Shown here in pieces: positions 49,187-58,368 of a stretch of 64,000 nucleotides of DNA; position 1 is the stretch's first letter, and every line of letters begins with the position of its first letter. Where the stretch lies: NCBI RefSeq assembly GCF_048984525.1, contig NZ_JBMGJC010000005.1, positions 186,001 to 250,000 of the forward strand, given 5' to 3'. This stretch comes from Syntrophopropionicum propionicicum_A. GTDB lineage: Bacteria > Bacillota > Desulfotomaculia > Desulfotomaculales > Pelotomaculaceae. The position numbers were made by a program, and so were the translations under genes. The notes under the pieces are model-generated. The model had not been told where the DNA came from, ran no database searches, and was given only the letters and a program-made list of their open reading frames with translations.

Positions 49187-51142
49187 TTAATTATGAAAAC
49201 TGTTTAACCAAATTATAGAATTAAAAAGCCGCCAGGGTAAAAAACTAAACTTGCTTTTCCCTTCCAGCACTGAATTGTATAAATCGAACAAGCCCTGGCG
49301 GGAAAAGAATTGATGTTCATCAGGCACGGCATTAAAGGTTTCTTCAATGACTGCCCTCAGGTCTTTTTTTATCCAGATCTCTTCCGGTGTAACAAAACCC
49401 ATCTTATCAGTTCTTGCCAGCACAGAAGCCGGGATATAGTCTTTTAGTGCCCTGCGATAAACCGCCTTGGTTATACCCCGCCTGATCTTCTGTCCGGGCG
49501 GAAGGTTTAAAAGAAATTCAATTATCCGGTAATCCAGGAAAGGCAGGCGTGCTTCCACAGAGAAAGCCATTGAATCCCTGTCCTCATAATGAAGAAGGGC
49601 AGGTAAACTAGTAAACTTAAAACTTTCATAAAGTTTCCAGTTTAATTCTTCGCCTCCCATTTGTTTTCTTATTTCAGACCTTTTACCCAGATATTCATTA
49701 TAAGGGGATTGTTCGAGCCCTGTTTTAACAAACTGGTGTTTAGCCCAGCCAAGGTTATTCACAGTCATATGTTTTTTAAGATGGGGGTAAATAAACGACT
49801 TGACAGCATTAGTAATTACACCGCGTACCTTTGCGGGGTGATAATATGAAAACCAGGCAAGTTCGTTCAATAGCGTCAGCCAACTTCTTTTTGTAAACAT
49901 ACCCCACCAGAATGACGGCAGATAAGTATAATAACCGGCCAGCAGTTCATCTGCCCCTTGGCCGTCAAGCATAACTGTAACACCGTTTTCCCGCGCGCTT
50001 TCGAAAACCTTCCACTGGGCAAATATGCTGGTTGAGCCAAAGGGTCCGTCCTGATTATAGGTAAGCCTTTCGATAATACTGAGCAATTCTACGACAGACG
50101 GGAAAACGTATTTAGCCTGTACCCCCGTGCTATTCACCACATCAAGAATAAATCTTCTCTCATCCCATCGCGGATCCTCAAAGCAGGATGAAAAAGTAAG
50201 CTGCTTATTTAGAGAACCTGCACCACTCATTTCCCTGTTCAGGAGGCAGACAATACCTGAAGAATCCAATCCTCCCGACAAACAGGAACCTACCAGAACA
50301 TCGCTCCGAAGGCGCAGGCTAATACTATCTCTTAATAATTCCAGCAATTGCCCTGCAAAGTCCTCATCACTTTTTATTTCCCCCGGTTGCAGAACAGGAT
50401 CCCAATAAATTTCAGTTTTTAATTTTTCTAAAGACCTTTTTAAAGGCATCCGGATAAAATGACCGCCGGGCAAAGAAAAAATATTTTTAAAAAAAGTTTG
50501 TTCTGAATGATCCTGGACCCCATATAGAAGATAATCATAAAGAACACCTGTATTTACTTCAGGCCGCAGGCCGGGAAGCTTTAGCAGTTGTTTAATTTCC
50601 GAAGCAAAGGCAAAAATCTTCCCGTCAAAATAATAATAAAATGGTTTGATACCGGCTCGGTCACGTGAACAAAATATAATATCCTTCTGCACATCCAGGA
50701 TAGCAAATGCCCACATTCCGTTAAACTTGCTGAGACACTCCGTTCCCCACTCCTGGTATGCATAAAGGATTATTTCAGTGTCAGTATGAGAGCTGAAGCG
50801 GTAGCCTTTTCCCTCCAATTCCTTTCTTATCTCGATATAATTATATATCTCCCCGTTGTGGACAACCCAGAGTTGGCCGTCCGGTGTGCCCATAGGTTGC
50901 CGTCCGGCCTGTGATAAATCAAGTATGGCCAAACGTCTGTGTCCAAGACCAAAGCTGACCTTTCTGTCTACCCATTTGTCTTTTTCAGTTTCAGCATATA
51001 TGCTATGAAGCCCACCACTGTCATCACATAGTAAATAGCCTTCCCCGTCCGGCCCGCGGTGGCTGACAAGACCAGTCATTTCAAGAAGCAATTTTACATC
51101 TATCTGAGCACCAAAGCTAATAACACCGGCTATTCCACACAC
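49187..51142 (-). CDS. asnB: Asparagine synthase-like glutamine amidotransferase, copy 1
   Basis: The 651-residue protein has an N-terminal class II glutaminase with Cys2 exposed after Met removal (MCGIAGV), the RGPDGEG loop, and a C-terminal synthetase domain with the PP-loop SCLSGGLDSSGIV. Family members form asparagine; in surface-glycan clusters relatives amidate uronic acids. The start is GTG with GAGGAG upstream. It stands 11 bases behind a second, different copy (626 residues); both keep the catalytic elements. The location between glycosyltransferases favours sugar amidation, an inference from context. Confidence 0.85.
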   Translation of the reverse strand: MCGIAGVISFGAQIDVKLLLEMTGLVSHRGPDGEGYLLCDDSGGLHSIYAETEKDKWVDRKVSFGLGHRRLAILDLSQAGRQPMGTPDGQLWVVHNGEIYNYIEIRKELEGKGYRFSSHTDTEIILYAYQEWGTECLSKFNGMWAFAILDVQKDIIFCSRDRAGIKPFYYYFDGKIFAFASEIKQLLKLPGLRPEVNTGVLYDYLLYGVQDHSEQTFFKNIFSLPGGHFIRMPLKRSLEKLKTEIYWDPVLQPGEIKSDEDFAGQLLELLRDSISLRLRSDVLVGSCLSGGLDSSGIVCLLNREMSGAGSLNKQLTFSSCFEDPRWDERRFILDVVNSTGVQAKYVFPSVVELLSIIERLTYNQDGPFGSTSIFAQWKVFESARENGVTVMLDGQGADELLAGYYTYLPSFWWGMFTKRSWLTLLNELAWFSYYHPAKVRGVITNAVKSFIYPHLKKHMTVNNLGWAKHQFVKTGLEQSPYNEYLGKRSEIRKQMGGEELNWKLYESFKFTSLPALLHYEDRDSMAFSVEARLPFLDYRIIEFLLNLPPGQKIRRGITKAVYRRALKDYIPASVLARTDKMGFVTPEEIWIKKDLRAVIEETFNAVPDEHQFFSRQGLFDLYNSVLEGKSKFSFLPWRLFNSIIWLNSFHN

Positions 51143-51153
51143 ACTTTACTCCT

Positions 51154-53034
51154 CTAATCGTCTATAAATGTTTTAAACCAGAGTTCCATGCAGAGGGCAC
51201 CCCAGATCGCCCGTCCGAAATCCTGCTCCTTTTCAATTGCCTTTTCCAGTGCGACAGGGCTAAAAATGCCCCTCTGCCTGGCTGTATCGTCCAGCAGCAC
51301 CTCACGAGCGTAATCCCGCAGGCTTCCCCTGAACCAAAGGTGCAGGGGGACTGGGAAACCCATCTTATCTTTCCTGTTAAACACCTCATCAGGTATAAGG
51401 TTCTTGATCGCTTTGCGGAAAAGGTATTTAGGCTGACCACCCTTAAATTTAACGACAGGCGGTATTGAAGCCATCAATTCAGCAATCCTGTGGTCTAAGA
51501 GAGGAACCCGCGATTCAAGGCCCCAGGCCATGCTTGTCCTATCCTCAACATGCAGCAGCGCAGGCAGGTGGACTTTTAAATCAAAATAAAGCATGCGGTT
51601 GAGAAAAGATGCGGCATTTGAGCCGTGGAAAATTTTCTGGAATTCCTCAAAAAATTCCAACCCGTCACTGAAAACATCGGAGCTATAGATATTTTTAACC
51701 CCGCTTGAGCGGTCCATCAGCTTGAAGTACCTGCGGTCCTGAGGCTCAAAAAGGCCATCCGACCAAAAATTCCTAAGCATGGGCACGTACTGCTGCAGCA
51801 TCGGCATGCTGGGAATTATAGAAGCCAGGGTGGCAGCATATTGACTTCTCTTATCGGTCTCTTCGATAGCGCCTTTCAGGCATTCTTCCAAATAACCCAC
51901 CAGGTAACGAGCATAACCGGCAAAGATTTCGTCACCGCCTTGACCGCCCAGCACCACTTTTACATGTTCCGAAGCAAGCCGCGAGACCATGTACTGGGGG
52001 AACACTCCCGGTCCGGCCGCCGGCTCGTCCATGTAATATATAATCTTCGGCAGGGTTTCAATAAAATCTTCAGCCGTAGGATAAATCTCGAGGCATTCCG
52101 CGCCTGCTTTATCAGCAACCAGCCTTGAATAACGGGTCTCGTCGAAATTCTCTCCCTCATTGAAGGCTCCAGTGAATGTTTTCAGCTTTTCCCCGGTTAT
52201 GTTCAGCATCGAGGTAAGGCACACAACGGTACTGGAGTCCATACCCCCGGAAAGGTGCGCCCCCAGGGGAACGTCCGAACGAAGCCGGATTTTCACCGCG
52301 TCTTCCAGGAGAACGCGCAGTCTATCCACAAAGTATTCCTCGGTGTGGTCATAATCGATATCAAAACTGAGGTCCCAGTATTTTTTATTTTCAGCAATGC
52401 AAGCATTCTCGTTAACTATCATGTAATGTCCCGGCAGCAGTTTGTATATATGTTCAAAAAGTGTTTTCTCACCCAGAACTGTCTGGAAAACCAGGTATTC
52501 CTGGAGAGCCCTCCGGTCAACTTTTTTCGGGACGAGGCTGGTTGACAGCAAGGCCTTTATTTCAGAGGCAAAAACAAAAGCATCCGCTTCCTTTATATAG
52601 TAAAAAGGCTTGACGCCCATCCGGTCCCTGGCACAGAACAGGATTTTTTTCCTGTCATCCCATACCGCGAAGGCAAACATGCCTATAAAATATTTAAGGC
52701 AATCCTTACCATACTCCTCATATGCGTGGACGATTACTTCGGTGTCAGAATAGGTACGGAAATGATGCCCCTTTCGGCGCAAAGTCTGGGCAAGCTCAAG
52801 GTAATTATATATGCACCCGTTAAAGGTAACCCATACTGTACCGTCCTCGTTGGAGAGGGGTTGCTTCCCGCCTTCCGGGTCGATGATAGCAAGACGGCGG
52901 TGGCCAAGCCAGACAGATTCATTTGGAGAAAGCCACTCACCTTGACCATCCGGTCCGCGGTGAGCTATTTCGGATAACTTATCCTTATAAATAGAAGAAC
53001 CTGATATTCTTACTACTCCAAATATTCCACACAT
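51154..53034 (-). CDS. asnB: Asparagine synthase-like glutamine amidotransferase, copy 2
   Basis: The 626-residue protein has the same domain order as its neighbour: MCGIFGVV with nucleophilic Cys2, AHRGPDGQGEW, and PLGAHLSGGMDSSTVV as PP-loop, followed by LGGQGGDEIFAGYARY. It differs clearly in sequence from copy 1, so it is not a recent duplication. GGAGG lies 5 bases before the ATG. One of the pair may be the housekeeping asparagine synthetase and the other a glycan-modifying enzyme. Confidence 0.85.
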   Translation of the reverse strand: MCGIFGVVRISGSSIYKDKLSEIAHRGPDGQGEWLSPNESVWLGHRRLAIIDPEGGKQPLSNEDGTVWVTFNGCIYNYLELAQTLRRKGHHFRTYSDTEVIVHAYEEYGKDCLKYFIGMFAFAVWDDRKKILFCARDRMGVKPFYYIKEADAFVFASEIKALLSTSLVPKKVDRRALQEYLVFQTVLGEKTLFEHIYKLLPGHYMIVNENACIAENKKYWDLSFDIDYDHTEEYFVDRLRVLLEDAVKIRLRSDVPLGAHLSGGMDSSTVVCLTSMLNITGEKLKTFTGAFNEGENFDETRYSRLVADKAGAECLEIYPTAEDFIETLPKIIYYMDEPAAGPGVFPQYMVSRLASEHVKVVLGGQGGDEIFAGYARYLVGYLEECLKGAIEETDKRSQYAATLASIIPSMPMLQQYVPMLRNFWSDGLFEPQDRRYFKLMDRSSGVKNIYSSDVFSDGLEFFEEFQKIFHGSNAASFLNRMLYFDLKVHLPALLHVEDRTSMAWGLESRVPLLDHRIAELMASIPPVVKFKGGQPKYLFRKAIKNLIPDEVFNRKDKMGFPVPLHLWFRGSLRDYAREVLLDDTARQRGIFSPVALEKAIEKEQDFGRAIWGALCMELWFKTFIDD

Positions 53035-53142
53035 ATAAGCCTCCTAAATTTAAAGAAATAAGCAAGTAACATATATATTTTGCGTTTTATAAGTATTTCA
53101 CATAATACCTCTCATTGAAATATCTTAGACATTATCTAAGCA

Positions 53143-54417
53143 CTATCTTATTATTTCTATCATATCAGTAAAAAGTAGTTTTTGTTGTTCCCTGAAATCG
53201 TACCCAACAGAAATAGAACATTCTGATTCAATTGGAGTGAATTTGATTTCCCATATATGTAGATCTCCATTTACTAATGATTCACTGGAAATAAATGTTC
53301 CGCCAGAAATTATTTTTACATCTTCACTTCTAGCCCAATAGGCTAGATCAGGAAGATTAGACTTATAAATATAATATTTTATACTATAAACCTCACCGGG
53401 AATACAATTATTAAATATCCAAGTTGTATGAAAAGTATCAGTTCCTGTACCTAATGAAACTCCTAACTGCTCACTTAATTTTTTATTGACACCATCAATA
53501 TTAACATCATTGAAGTCATTATTTAAATTACCAATAAACAATTTATCTTCAACTATATTATCCCAGTCAATTAATGGATATAGTGTTTTTACATCACTAT
53601 ATTGATAAAATCCATAAGATTTTGCATTTTTTAAAATTTCTTCGTTATATGCAATATGCATTCTTTCATTGTTATTAACTTTATCTCTATTTACCGGATC
53701 ATCAGTAACTGCTCCCCAACGATCCAAATTATCCTCAAAAACGACCAGATTTCCCATAGCATCTTTTGGATTCGAAAGTATCTCTTCCCAAGATAAAACA
53801 TCATTATTTTTTATAAAGGTTCCGGCATAAGTAACGTCAAAAAAATGCCACTTTGCATCATAATATGCTTGTGCGCAGGAATGCCCGCCACCAACTCTCC
53901 CAAAATTATACATATTAAAAACTCTAGCAGGTATGTGTTGATATTTCAGCATCTCAACAAAAAGCATTGCACGACTACCGCACAATCCAGAACGATAAGC
54001 ATACCAGCCATATTCATCTTGTCCCAAAGGTTCCCTATTAGGTATATTAGAAGCAATCCACTTAGCTATTCTAATACATTTATCCTGGTCATTCTCAGCA
54101 CCTTCAACTATTTCTTCCACATGATAAGCTAATATAGCACTTAGAATTTCCTTTCTAGCGGTATTAATATCAGATTCAGATACCTCAGCTTTTATCCATA
54201 AATCTAAAAATTGATTCCAATTTATTTCATTATTATTGCTGTTACTGTCAATATTATTGCTGTTACTGTCAATATTATTTTCATCATTTATAATAATATT
54301 TTTATTATAATCATTTAAATTATTTTGATTTTTTTCATAATTACAACCCGTTAGAACTATTAAGAAAACAGATAACACAATTATAATTTTATTCTTATGA
54401 CTTTTCCATAAATACAT
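53143..54417 (-). CDS. Lipoprotein with transglutaminase-like domain
   Basis: The 424-residue protein has a lipoprotein signal (hydrophobic core, lipobox LTGC, Cys25), an Asn-rich linker (about 28-66) and a transglutaminase/protease-like core with the Cys-His-Asp triad: Cys in YRSGLCGSRAMLFVEML, His in GGHSCAQAYYDAKW and Asp in HFFDVTYAG. The last 130 residues are beta-rich. It should sit on the outside of the membrane; such proteins often act in cell-wall or surface-polymer processing. The linker is encoded by a 21-base tandem repeat. The gene is far more AT-rich than its neighbours. Confidence 0.75.
   Translation of the reverse strand: MYLWKSHKNKIIIVLSVFLIVLTGCNYEKNQNNLNDYNKNIIINDENNIDSNSNNIDSNSNNNEINWNQFLDLWIKAEVSESDINTARKEILSAILAYHVEEIVEGAENDQDKCIRIAKWIASNIPNREPLGQDEYGWYAYRSGLCGSRAMLFVEMLKYQHIPARVFNMYNFGRVGGGHSCAQAYYDAKWHFFDVTYAGTFIKNNDVLSWEEILSNPKDAMGNLVVFEDNLDRWGAVTDDPVNRDKVNNNERMHIAYNEEILKNAKSYGFYQYSDVKTLYPLIDWDNIVEDKLFIGNLNNDFNDVNIDGVNKKLSEQLGVSLGTGTDTFHTTWIFNNCIPGEVYSIKYYIYKSNLPDLAYWARSEDVKIISGGTFISSESLVNGDLHIWEIKFTPIESECSISVGYDFREQQKLLFTDMIEIIR
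54232..54279 (-). repeat. 21-base tandem repeat in the lipoprotein linker
   Basis: Two exact copies of a 21-base unit (54232-54252 and 54253-54273) and the start of a third encode the peptide repeat (N)IDSNSNN on the minus strand. The length is a multiple of three, so copy number changes alter the linker length without shifting the frame. Confidence 0.8.
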
Positions 54418-54697
54418 TTAAACATTCACCTCATTAAAAATATTATATATATTCAACAACTTACTAATTTCTACCTCTTAAATAATTATGTCCAGTTCAG
54501 ATCTTTGATTAGCCTCATAATATATGTTTTAACTTTTTCGAAAGAAGTCTTTGAATATCATCCGACTGCATTAAGCCCAAACCGAGTGCTTCCAAAAACA
54601 AATTTTCAAAACTCAAATCTCTTAACAAACTCAGTAAAGGTCTGCTGGTTGTTAAAAAAAAATAAGACTTCAATATATATGATTTTTTTAACTTTAA
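54418..54697. other. AT-rich gene-free spacer in the glycan cluster
   Basis: About 280 bases between a glycosyltransferase gene and the lipoprotein gene. Only short open frames without ribosome binding sites occur, for example 52 codons at 54515-54673 on the minus strand. It must hold the promoter of the lipoprotein gene, but no good match was found. It may mark an insertion boundary. Confidence 0.4.
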
Positions 54698-56281
54698 TTA
54701 GTTAAAATCCCTATATAAGCTCAGTAGTTTTTTCTTTTCTTCATCCCAGGAATATTTCCAGCCATTTATTTTGATGTTTTTGTGGAATTCTTGCAATTGA
54801 TCCGTATCTATTGCATCAATTGCTTCTGCAAAATTTTCAGGCGAATTTAAATCGGCAACCACACCAAAACCATTTTGCTCCACCACATATTGTACATATG
54901 GTAATTTGTTGCTTATTATTGGCAAACCCACTGTAATAAACTCATACAGCTTGTTTGGGGATACGTAGTGGGTATTAAGATCTTTATCGGTAGGATAAGG
55001 AATTAAGCCAACATCGGCTGAAGCTGTATAGGTTAGCAAGATATCTTGAGATTTGGCCGGCACGAACTGTACTCGATCCTCCACTTGAAAATCAGATGCA
55101 AGTTGTTGAAGCTCTGAAACATAATCCCCATAACCCATTATAAGTAAAACCCAATCTTTGTTCTTAACATGTACCATAGCCTTAATTGAGTTTTCCAGAT
55201 TTCGTTCCGGAGCCACCCATCCTTGATAAAGTAATAACAACCGATTCTCAAGGTGAGGGTAATCCTCCCTGAATCTATTGTAATTGTTAGCCGGGTTATA
55301 TTCACATCCATATAATATTGCGTTTTGTATTATGTCGATGCTTTGTAAAGAATAACGATTTTTGATAATTTCGCCTAACATAAAATTAACGGTTATCACA
55401 CGGTCCGTACTTCCTATATGTTTTTTTTCCAAATGACGCAGATGTTTTTGTTGCTTAAAGGTTAAACGGGGCTGTTCAGGATAGAATTCATGCATATCAT
55501 AGATCAAAGGAATTCTAAGTCTGTTCTTGACTCGAACTCCTATCCGCAGCATAGGGAGATCATGGACATGTATTATATCGGGACGATAGAAAATGGCACG
55601 TTTAAAGAAGTAATCTTCATAGGCGCTAAAGCCAACAAGATGAGGAAAAATTCTTGCGGTATTATTTACAATATAATTAATCAATCGAGCTGTAAAATTA
55701 ATTAAGTAATTATTAATTCTTAGAAATATATTTATGGGAAGTTGATAAATTTTTACTGAAAAGCAAATTAAACAATTGAAGAGTTTGGCCAAACCTGTTA
55801 CTGTTTTCATAAATAAACGCAACAGAATAACATTCAACCTATATATAATAGAAAATCGCACTGTATAACTAGTACATTTTCCGAGCAATTTTTGAATAAA
55901 AACCGAGAAGTTATTGAGTAAAGAAATAAACTTACGTGATGGATAACTGATCACATGGTTTCCCGCATTGGATAACACCCCCCAGAAACGGTTAGTAACC
56001 GAAGAGATTTTGTTAAGCTTTTTAATTAATTTTGATTGTATTCGGTAAATTAAATTTAACCTTTGATCTAAACCTTCGTACTTTATGCGTTCGATACGAA
56101 CCCTACCTTGAACTTCAAAAAGCTCAGAATGATTGGCATCCCATCCAGCAAGCAAATATAACTCATAACCCTCATCCACCAAAGTTTCTGCTTCAATAAG
56201 TATACGTCTATCAATAACGACATCGGGTGCAATCATTAGAATGCGTTTTCCTTTACTTGGAACATTATTAATCCATGTCAT
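54698..56281 (-). CDS. GT4 glycosyltransferase with long helical insertion
   Basis: The 527-residue protein begins with a Rossmann strand (GKRILMIAPDVVIDRRILIEAETL), but before the usual DIIHVHDLPMLRIG segment, at about residue 235, there are some 150 extra residues (about 75-225) that are hydrophobic and basic, rich in Ile, Leu, Asn, Phe, Lys, and look like amphipathic helices. The C-terminal GT4 half is normal (LLYQGWVAPERNLENSIKAM, SPNKLYEFITVGLPIISNK). The insertion could bind membrane or a partner. Its start overlaps the neighbouring gene end by 4 bases (ATGA), so translation is coupled. Confidence 0.8.
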   Translation of the reverse strand: MTWINNVPSKGKRILMIAPDVVIDRRILIEAETLVDEGYELYLLAGWDANHSELFEVQGRVRIERIKYEGLDQRLNLIYRIQSKLIKKLNKISSVTNRFWGVLSNAGNHVISYPSRKFISLLNNFSVFIQKLLGKCTSYTVRFSIIYRLNVILLRLFMKTVTGLAKLFNCLICFSVKIYQLPINIFLRINNYLINFTARLINYIVNNTARIFPHLVGFSAYEDYFFKRAIFYRPDIIHVHDLPMLRIGVRVKNRLRIPLIYDMHEFYPEQPRLTFKQQKHLRHLEKKHIGSTDRVITVNFMLGEIIKNRYSLQSIDIIQNAILYGCEYNPANNYNRFREDYPHLENRLLLLYQGWVAPERNLENSIKAMVHVKNKDWVLLIMGYGDYVSELQQLASDFQVEDRVQFVPAKSQDILLTYTASADVGLIPYPTDKDLNTHYVSPNKLYEFITVGLPIISNKLPYVQYVVEQNGFGVVADLNSPENFAEAIDAIDTDQLQEFHKNIKINGWKYSWDEEKKKLLSLYRDFN

Positions 56282-57276
56282 TGCTCATAGTACTCCAAAC
56301 ATTTTATTGCTAATCTGACCGGATGATGAATTTCATAAGCATAAGCCAAACCGGCATCCTGACATGTTGTTAGTTCTTCACGATTTTTATAGAGGTAGGC
56401 GATAGTATCTTCCAAATTAAAGGGATTAGCATTAATGAGTGGGGGTCTTTTGGGATATTTATCCACTAAATCCTCCCTTATATATGTAATAGTTGGTACC
56501 CCTAATGCCATTAACTCAGCTGAAAGTAAACCATACGAACCTACCAGAAGTTGATCAACGGCTAAATCTGCACATCTGTACATTCGAAGGGCCTCTGCAT
56601 GGCTCATGTTTTCTATAAGAAGCAGGTCAATATCAAAACCTTTATTTTGTAATCTTTTTACACAATCTATTAAATACTGCGTGCCTTTAATTAGCCGGTT
56701 TGTTGGAGCATGTGCAATTACAAACTTTTCAGGATTACGCTCAGGTAAAGGTTCTTTAATAATTTCATTTATTAAGTCAAAATCTACTACCTGAGGCAAT
56801 AGGACAGATCGTTCTACAAACTCTAAGAGATCAGGAGTAGAAACAAAATTAACCTTTCCATATTTTTCTGCCATTTTACGAGCTAGCTGACGATTGGCAC
56901 TGCATAATTTTGGAAAGCAATTAGCACACGCTGAAATAGGATATTTCATTATTGTAGTTTTTTCGTCTCGTATATCACAACCACAAAAGTAAAAGTATAT
57001 TTTTTTACCTAATATCGAAAGCCAATGTACATCTTTTAAATCCATTAAACTACTTCCAAAATAAAACTGAAAAACATCAAATTTCACTGTAAAAGAAAGC
57101 GCATTATAAAGCCGTTCGAAGAAGGAACCTGGTTTACGTAGGATTATATCTGAAGAAAACTTAAAATGATTGGAAGTAAAACTATATGAAACGGCTTCGT
57201 GCCCTAAACGTGACTGAACCTGCCCCAAAACCCCGGCCATCCCTCCAATATTTTCTGGCGCATGCAGAATTCTCAT
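56278..57276 (-). CDS. GT-B-fold glycosyltransferase-like protein with Cys cluster
   Basis: The 332-residue protein starts MRILHAPENIGGMAGVLGQV, a typical GT4 acceptor loop, and ends with a donor-like part (HAPTNRLIKGTQYLIDCVKRL, QLLVGSYGLLSAELMALGVPTI). Between them (about residues 100-130) is an unusual Cys set: CGCDIRDEKT, then CANCFPKLC, i.e. five Cys in a short stretch, suggesting a structural zinc or Fe-S site. It overlaps both neighbours by 4 bases. Function as glycosyltransferase is likely but not proven by the motifs. Confidence 0.7.
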   Translation of the reverse strand: MRILHAPENIGGMAGVLGQVQSRLGHEAVSYSFTSNHFKFSSDIILRKPGSFFERLYNALSFTVKFDVFQFYFGSSLMDLKDVHWLSILGKKIYFYFCGCDIRDEKTTIMKYPISACANCFPKLCSANRQLARKMAEKYGKVNFVSTPDLLEFVERSVLLPQVVDFDLINEIIKEPLPERNPEKFVIAHAPTNRLIKGTQYLIDCVKRLQNKGFDIDLLLIENMSHAEALRMYRCADLAVDQLLVGSYGLLSAELMALGVPTITYIREDLVDKYPKRPPLINANPFNLEDTIAYLYKNREELTTCQDAGLAYAYEIHHPVRLAIKCLEYYEQ

Positions 57277-58355
57277 AAAAAGGTATCCTCCATAATGTCT
57301 ACAATTCTTGCAGCAACTTCAGTAGAACCGTAAAGATCTCTTTGATTTAAGATAGAAACATCAGGTATATCCCACAACCTCATGGGATCTTGTCCCGGGA
57401 GGTAGAGCGAAGCCCAACCAGTATCAACAATTTCAGACCACTCTGTTGAATCACGTAGAATCATCCCTGGTTTGCGCCAATGGTAAGCCTCTCTTTGAAC
57501 GCCACCGGAATCTGTTAAGATTTTTATGCTTGCACTCTCCAATGCCAACATTTCCAGGTAACCGACAGGAGGTATGATCACAAAAGGTTTTTCCCGGACA
57601 ATACAATCTAGTTTGAATCGGGCCAAACCTTTCTCAGTACGAGGATGAATAGGCCATACTACAGGCCAAGGAGAAGTGGATATGGCACTAAGATATGCTT
57701 CTATACGCTCCATCTGATCTACGTTCTCAGCACGGTGAAGAGTCAACAAAATATACTGCCCTTCCTCCAACCCGTACTTTTTAAAATTATTTCCGACAAG
57801 GGCTTTCGCCTTATGACGGAACTCTGTAAAACACTGTGCTAAAAGGTCACCTACCACATAAACACCGTCAGTTATGCCCTCGGTAGCAAGATTGCAGCAG
57901 CTTATTTGGCTGGGACAAAAAAGTAAATTGCTTATATGATCTGTCAAAATGCGGTTAATCTCTTCCGGCATTTTTTTGTCATAAGAACGCATTCCAGCCT
58001 CAATGTGCACAACAGGAACATGCAGTTTTGCAGCAGCCAGCGCCCCTGCGAGTGTAGAATTGGTGTCTCCATCTACTACTACGGCGTCATATTTATTTGC
58101 TAATAGATGAGCTTCGATACCTTCAATCATCCTTGCCGTTTGCTCTCCATGATTTCCTGAACCCACACCAAGATTAATGTCTGCTTCGGGAAGATCCAAA
58201 TCAACAAAAAACTTGCGGCTCATAGTATCATCATAATGCTGTCCAGTATGCACAAGAATTTCATTATGTCCGCGCTTTTCTAATTCCTGACGCAAAGGTT
58301 TTGCTTGCATAAACTGGGGTCTTGCACCAACAATACGAAGTAATTTTAATGTCAT
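57273..58355 (-). CDS. wecB: UDP-N-acetylglucosamine 2-epimerase (non-hydrolysing)
   Basis: The 360-residue enzyme interconverts UDP-GlcNAc and UDP-ManNAc in the cytoplasm. VGARPQFMQAKPL, HTGQHYDDTMS, GDTNSTLAGALAA, HIEAGMRSYDKKMPEEINR and LTDSGGVQREA are the family blocks, with active-site Asp/Glu/His residues present. The start ATG at 58355 has GAGGTG upstream, while the longer frame lacks similarity. A second, different epimerase gene lies at the right edge (63008). It supplies ManNAc or a derived sugar for the glycan. Confidence 0.9.
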   Translation of the reverse strand: MTLKLLRIVGARPQFMQAKPLRQELEKRGHNEILVHTGQHYDDTMSRKFFVDLDLPEADINLGVGSGNHGEQTARMIEGIEAHLLANKYDAVVVDGDTNSTLAGALAAAKLHVPVVHIEAGMRSYDKKMPEEINRILTDHISNLLFCPSQISCCNLATEGITDGVYVVGDLLAQCFTEFRHKAKALVGNNFKKYGLEEGQYILLTLHRAENVDQMERIEAYLSAISTSPWPVVWPIHPRTEKGLARFKLDCIVREKPFVIIPPVGYLEMLALESASIKILTDSGGVQREAYHWRKPGMILRDSTEWSEIVDTGWASLYLPGQDPMRLWDIPDVSILNQRDLYGSTEVAARIVDIMEDTFL

Positions 58356-58368
58356 TTTTACACCTCGT

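Noticed and set aside
54515..54673. Minus-strand frame of 52 residues in the AT-rich spacer, considered as a transposase remnant
   Set aside because: TTG start without ribosome binding site, runs through a nine-base A/T run, and no transposase motif can be seen.
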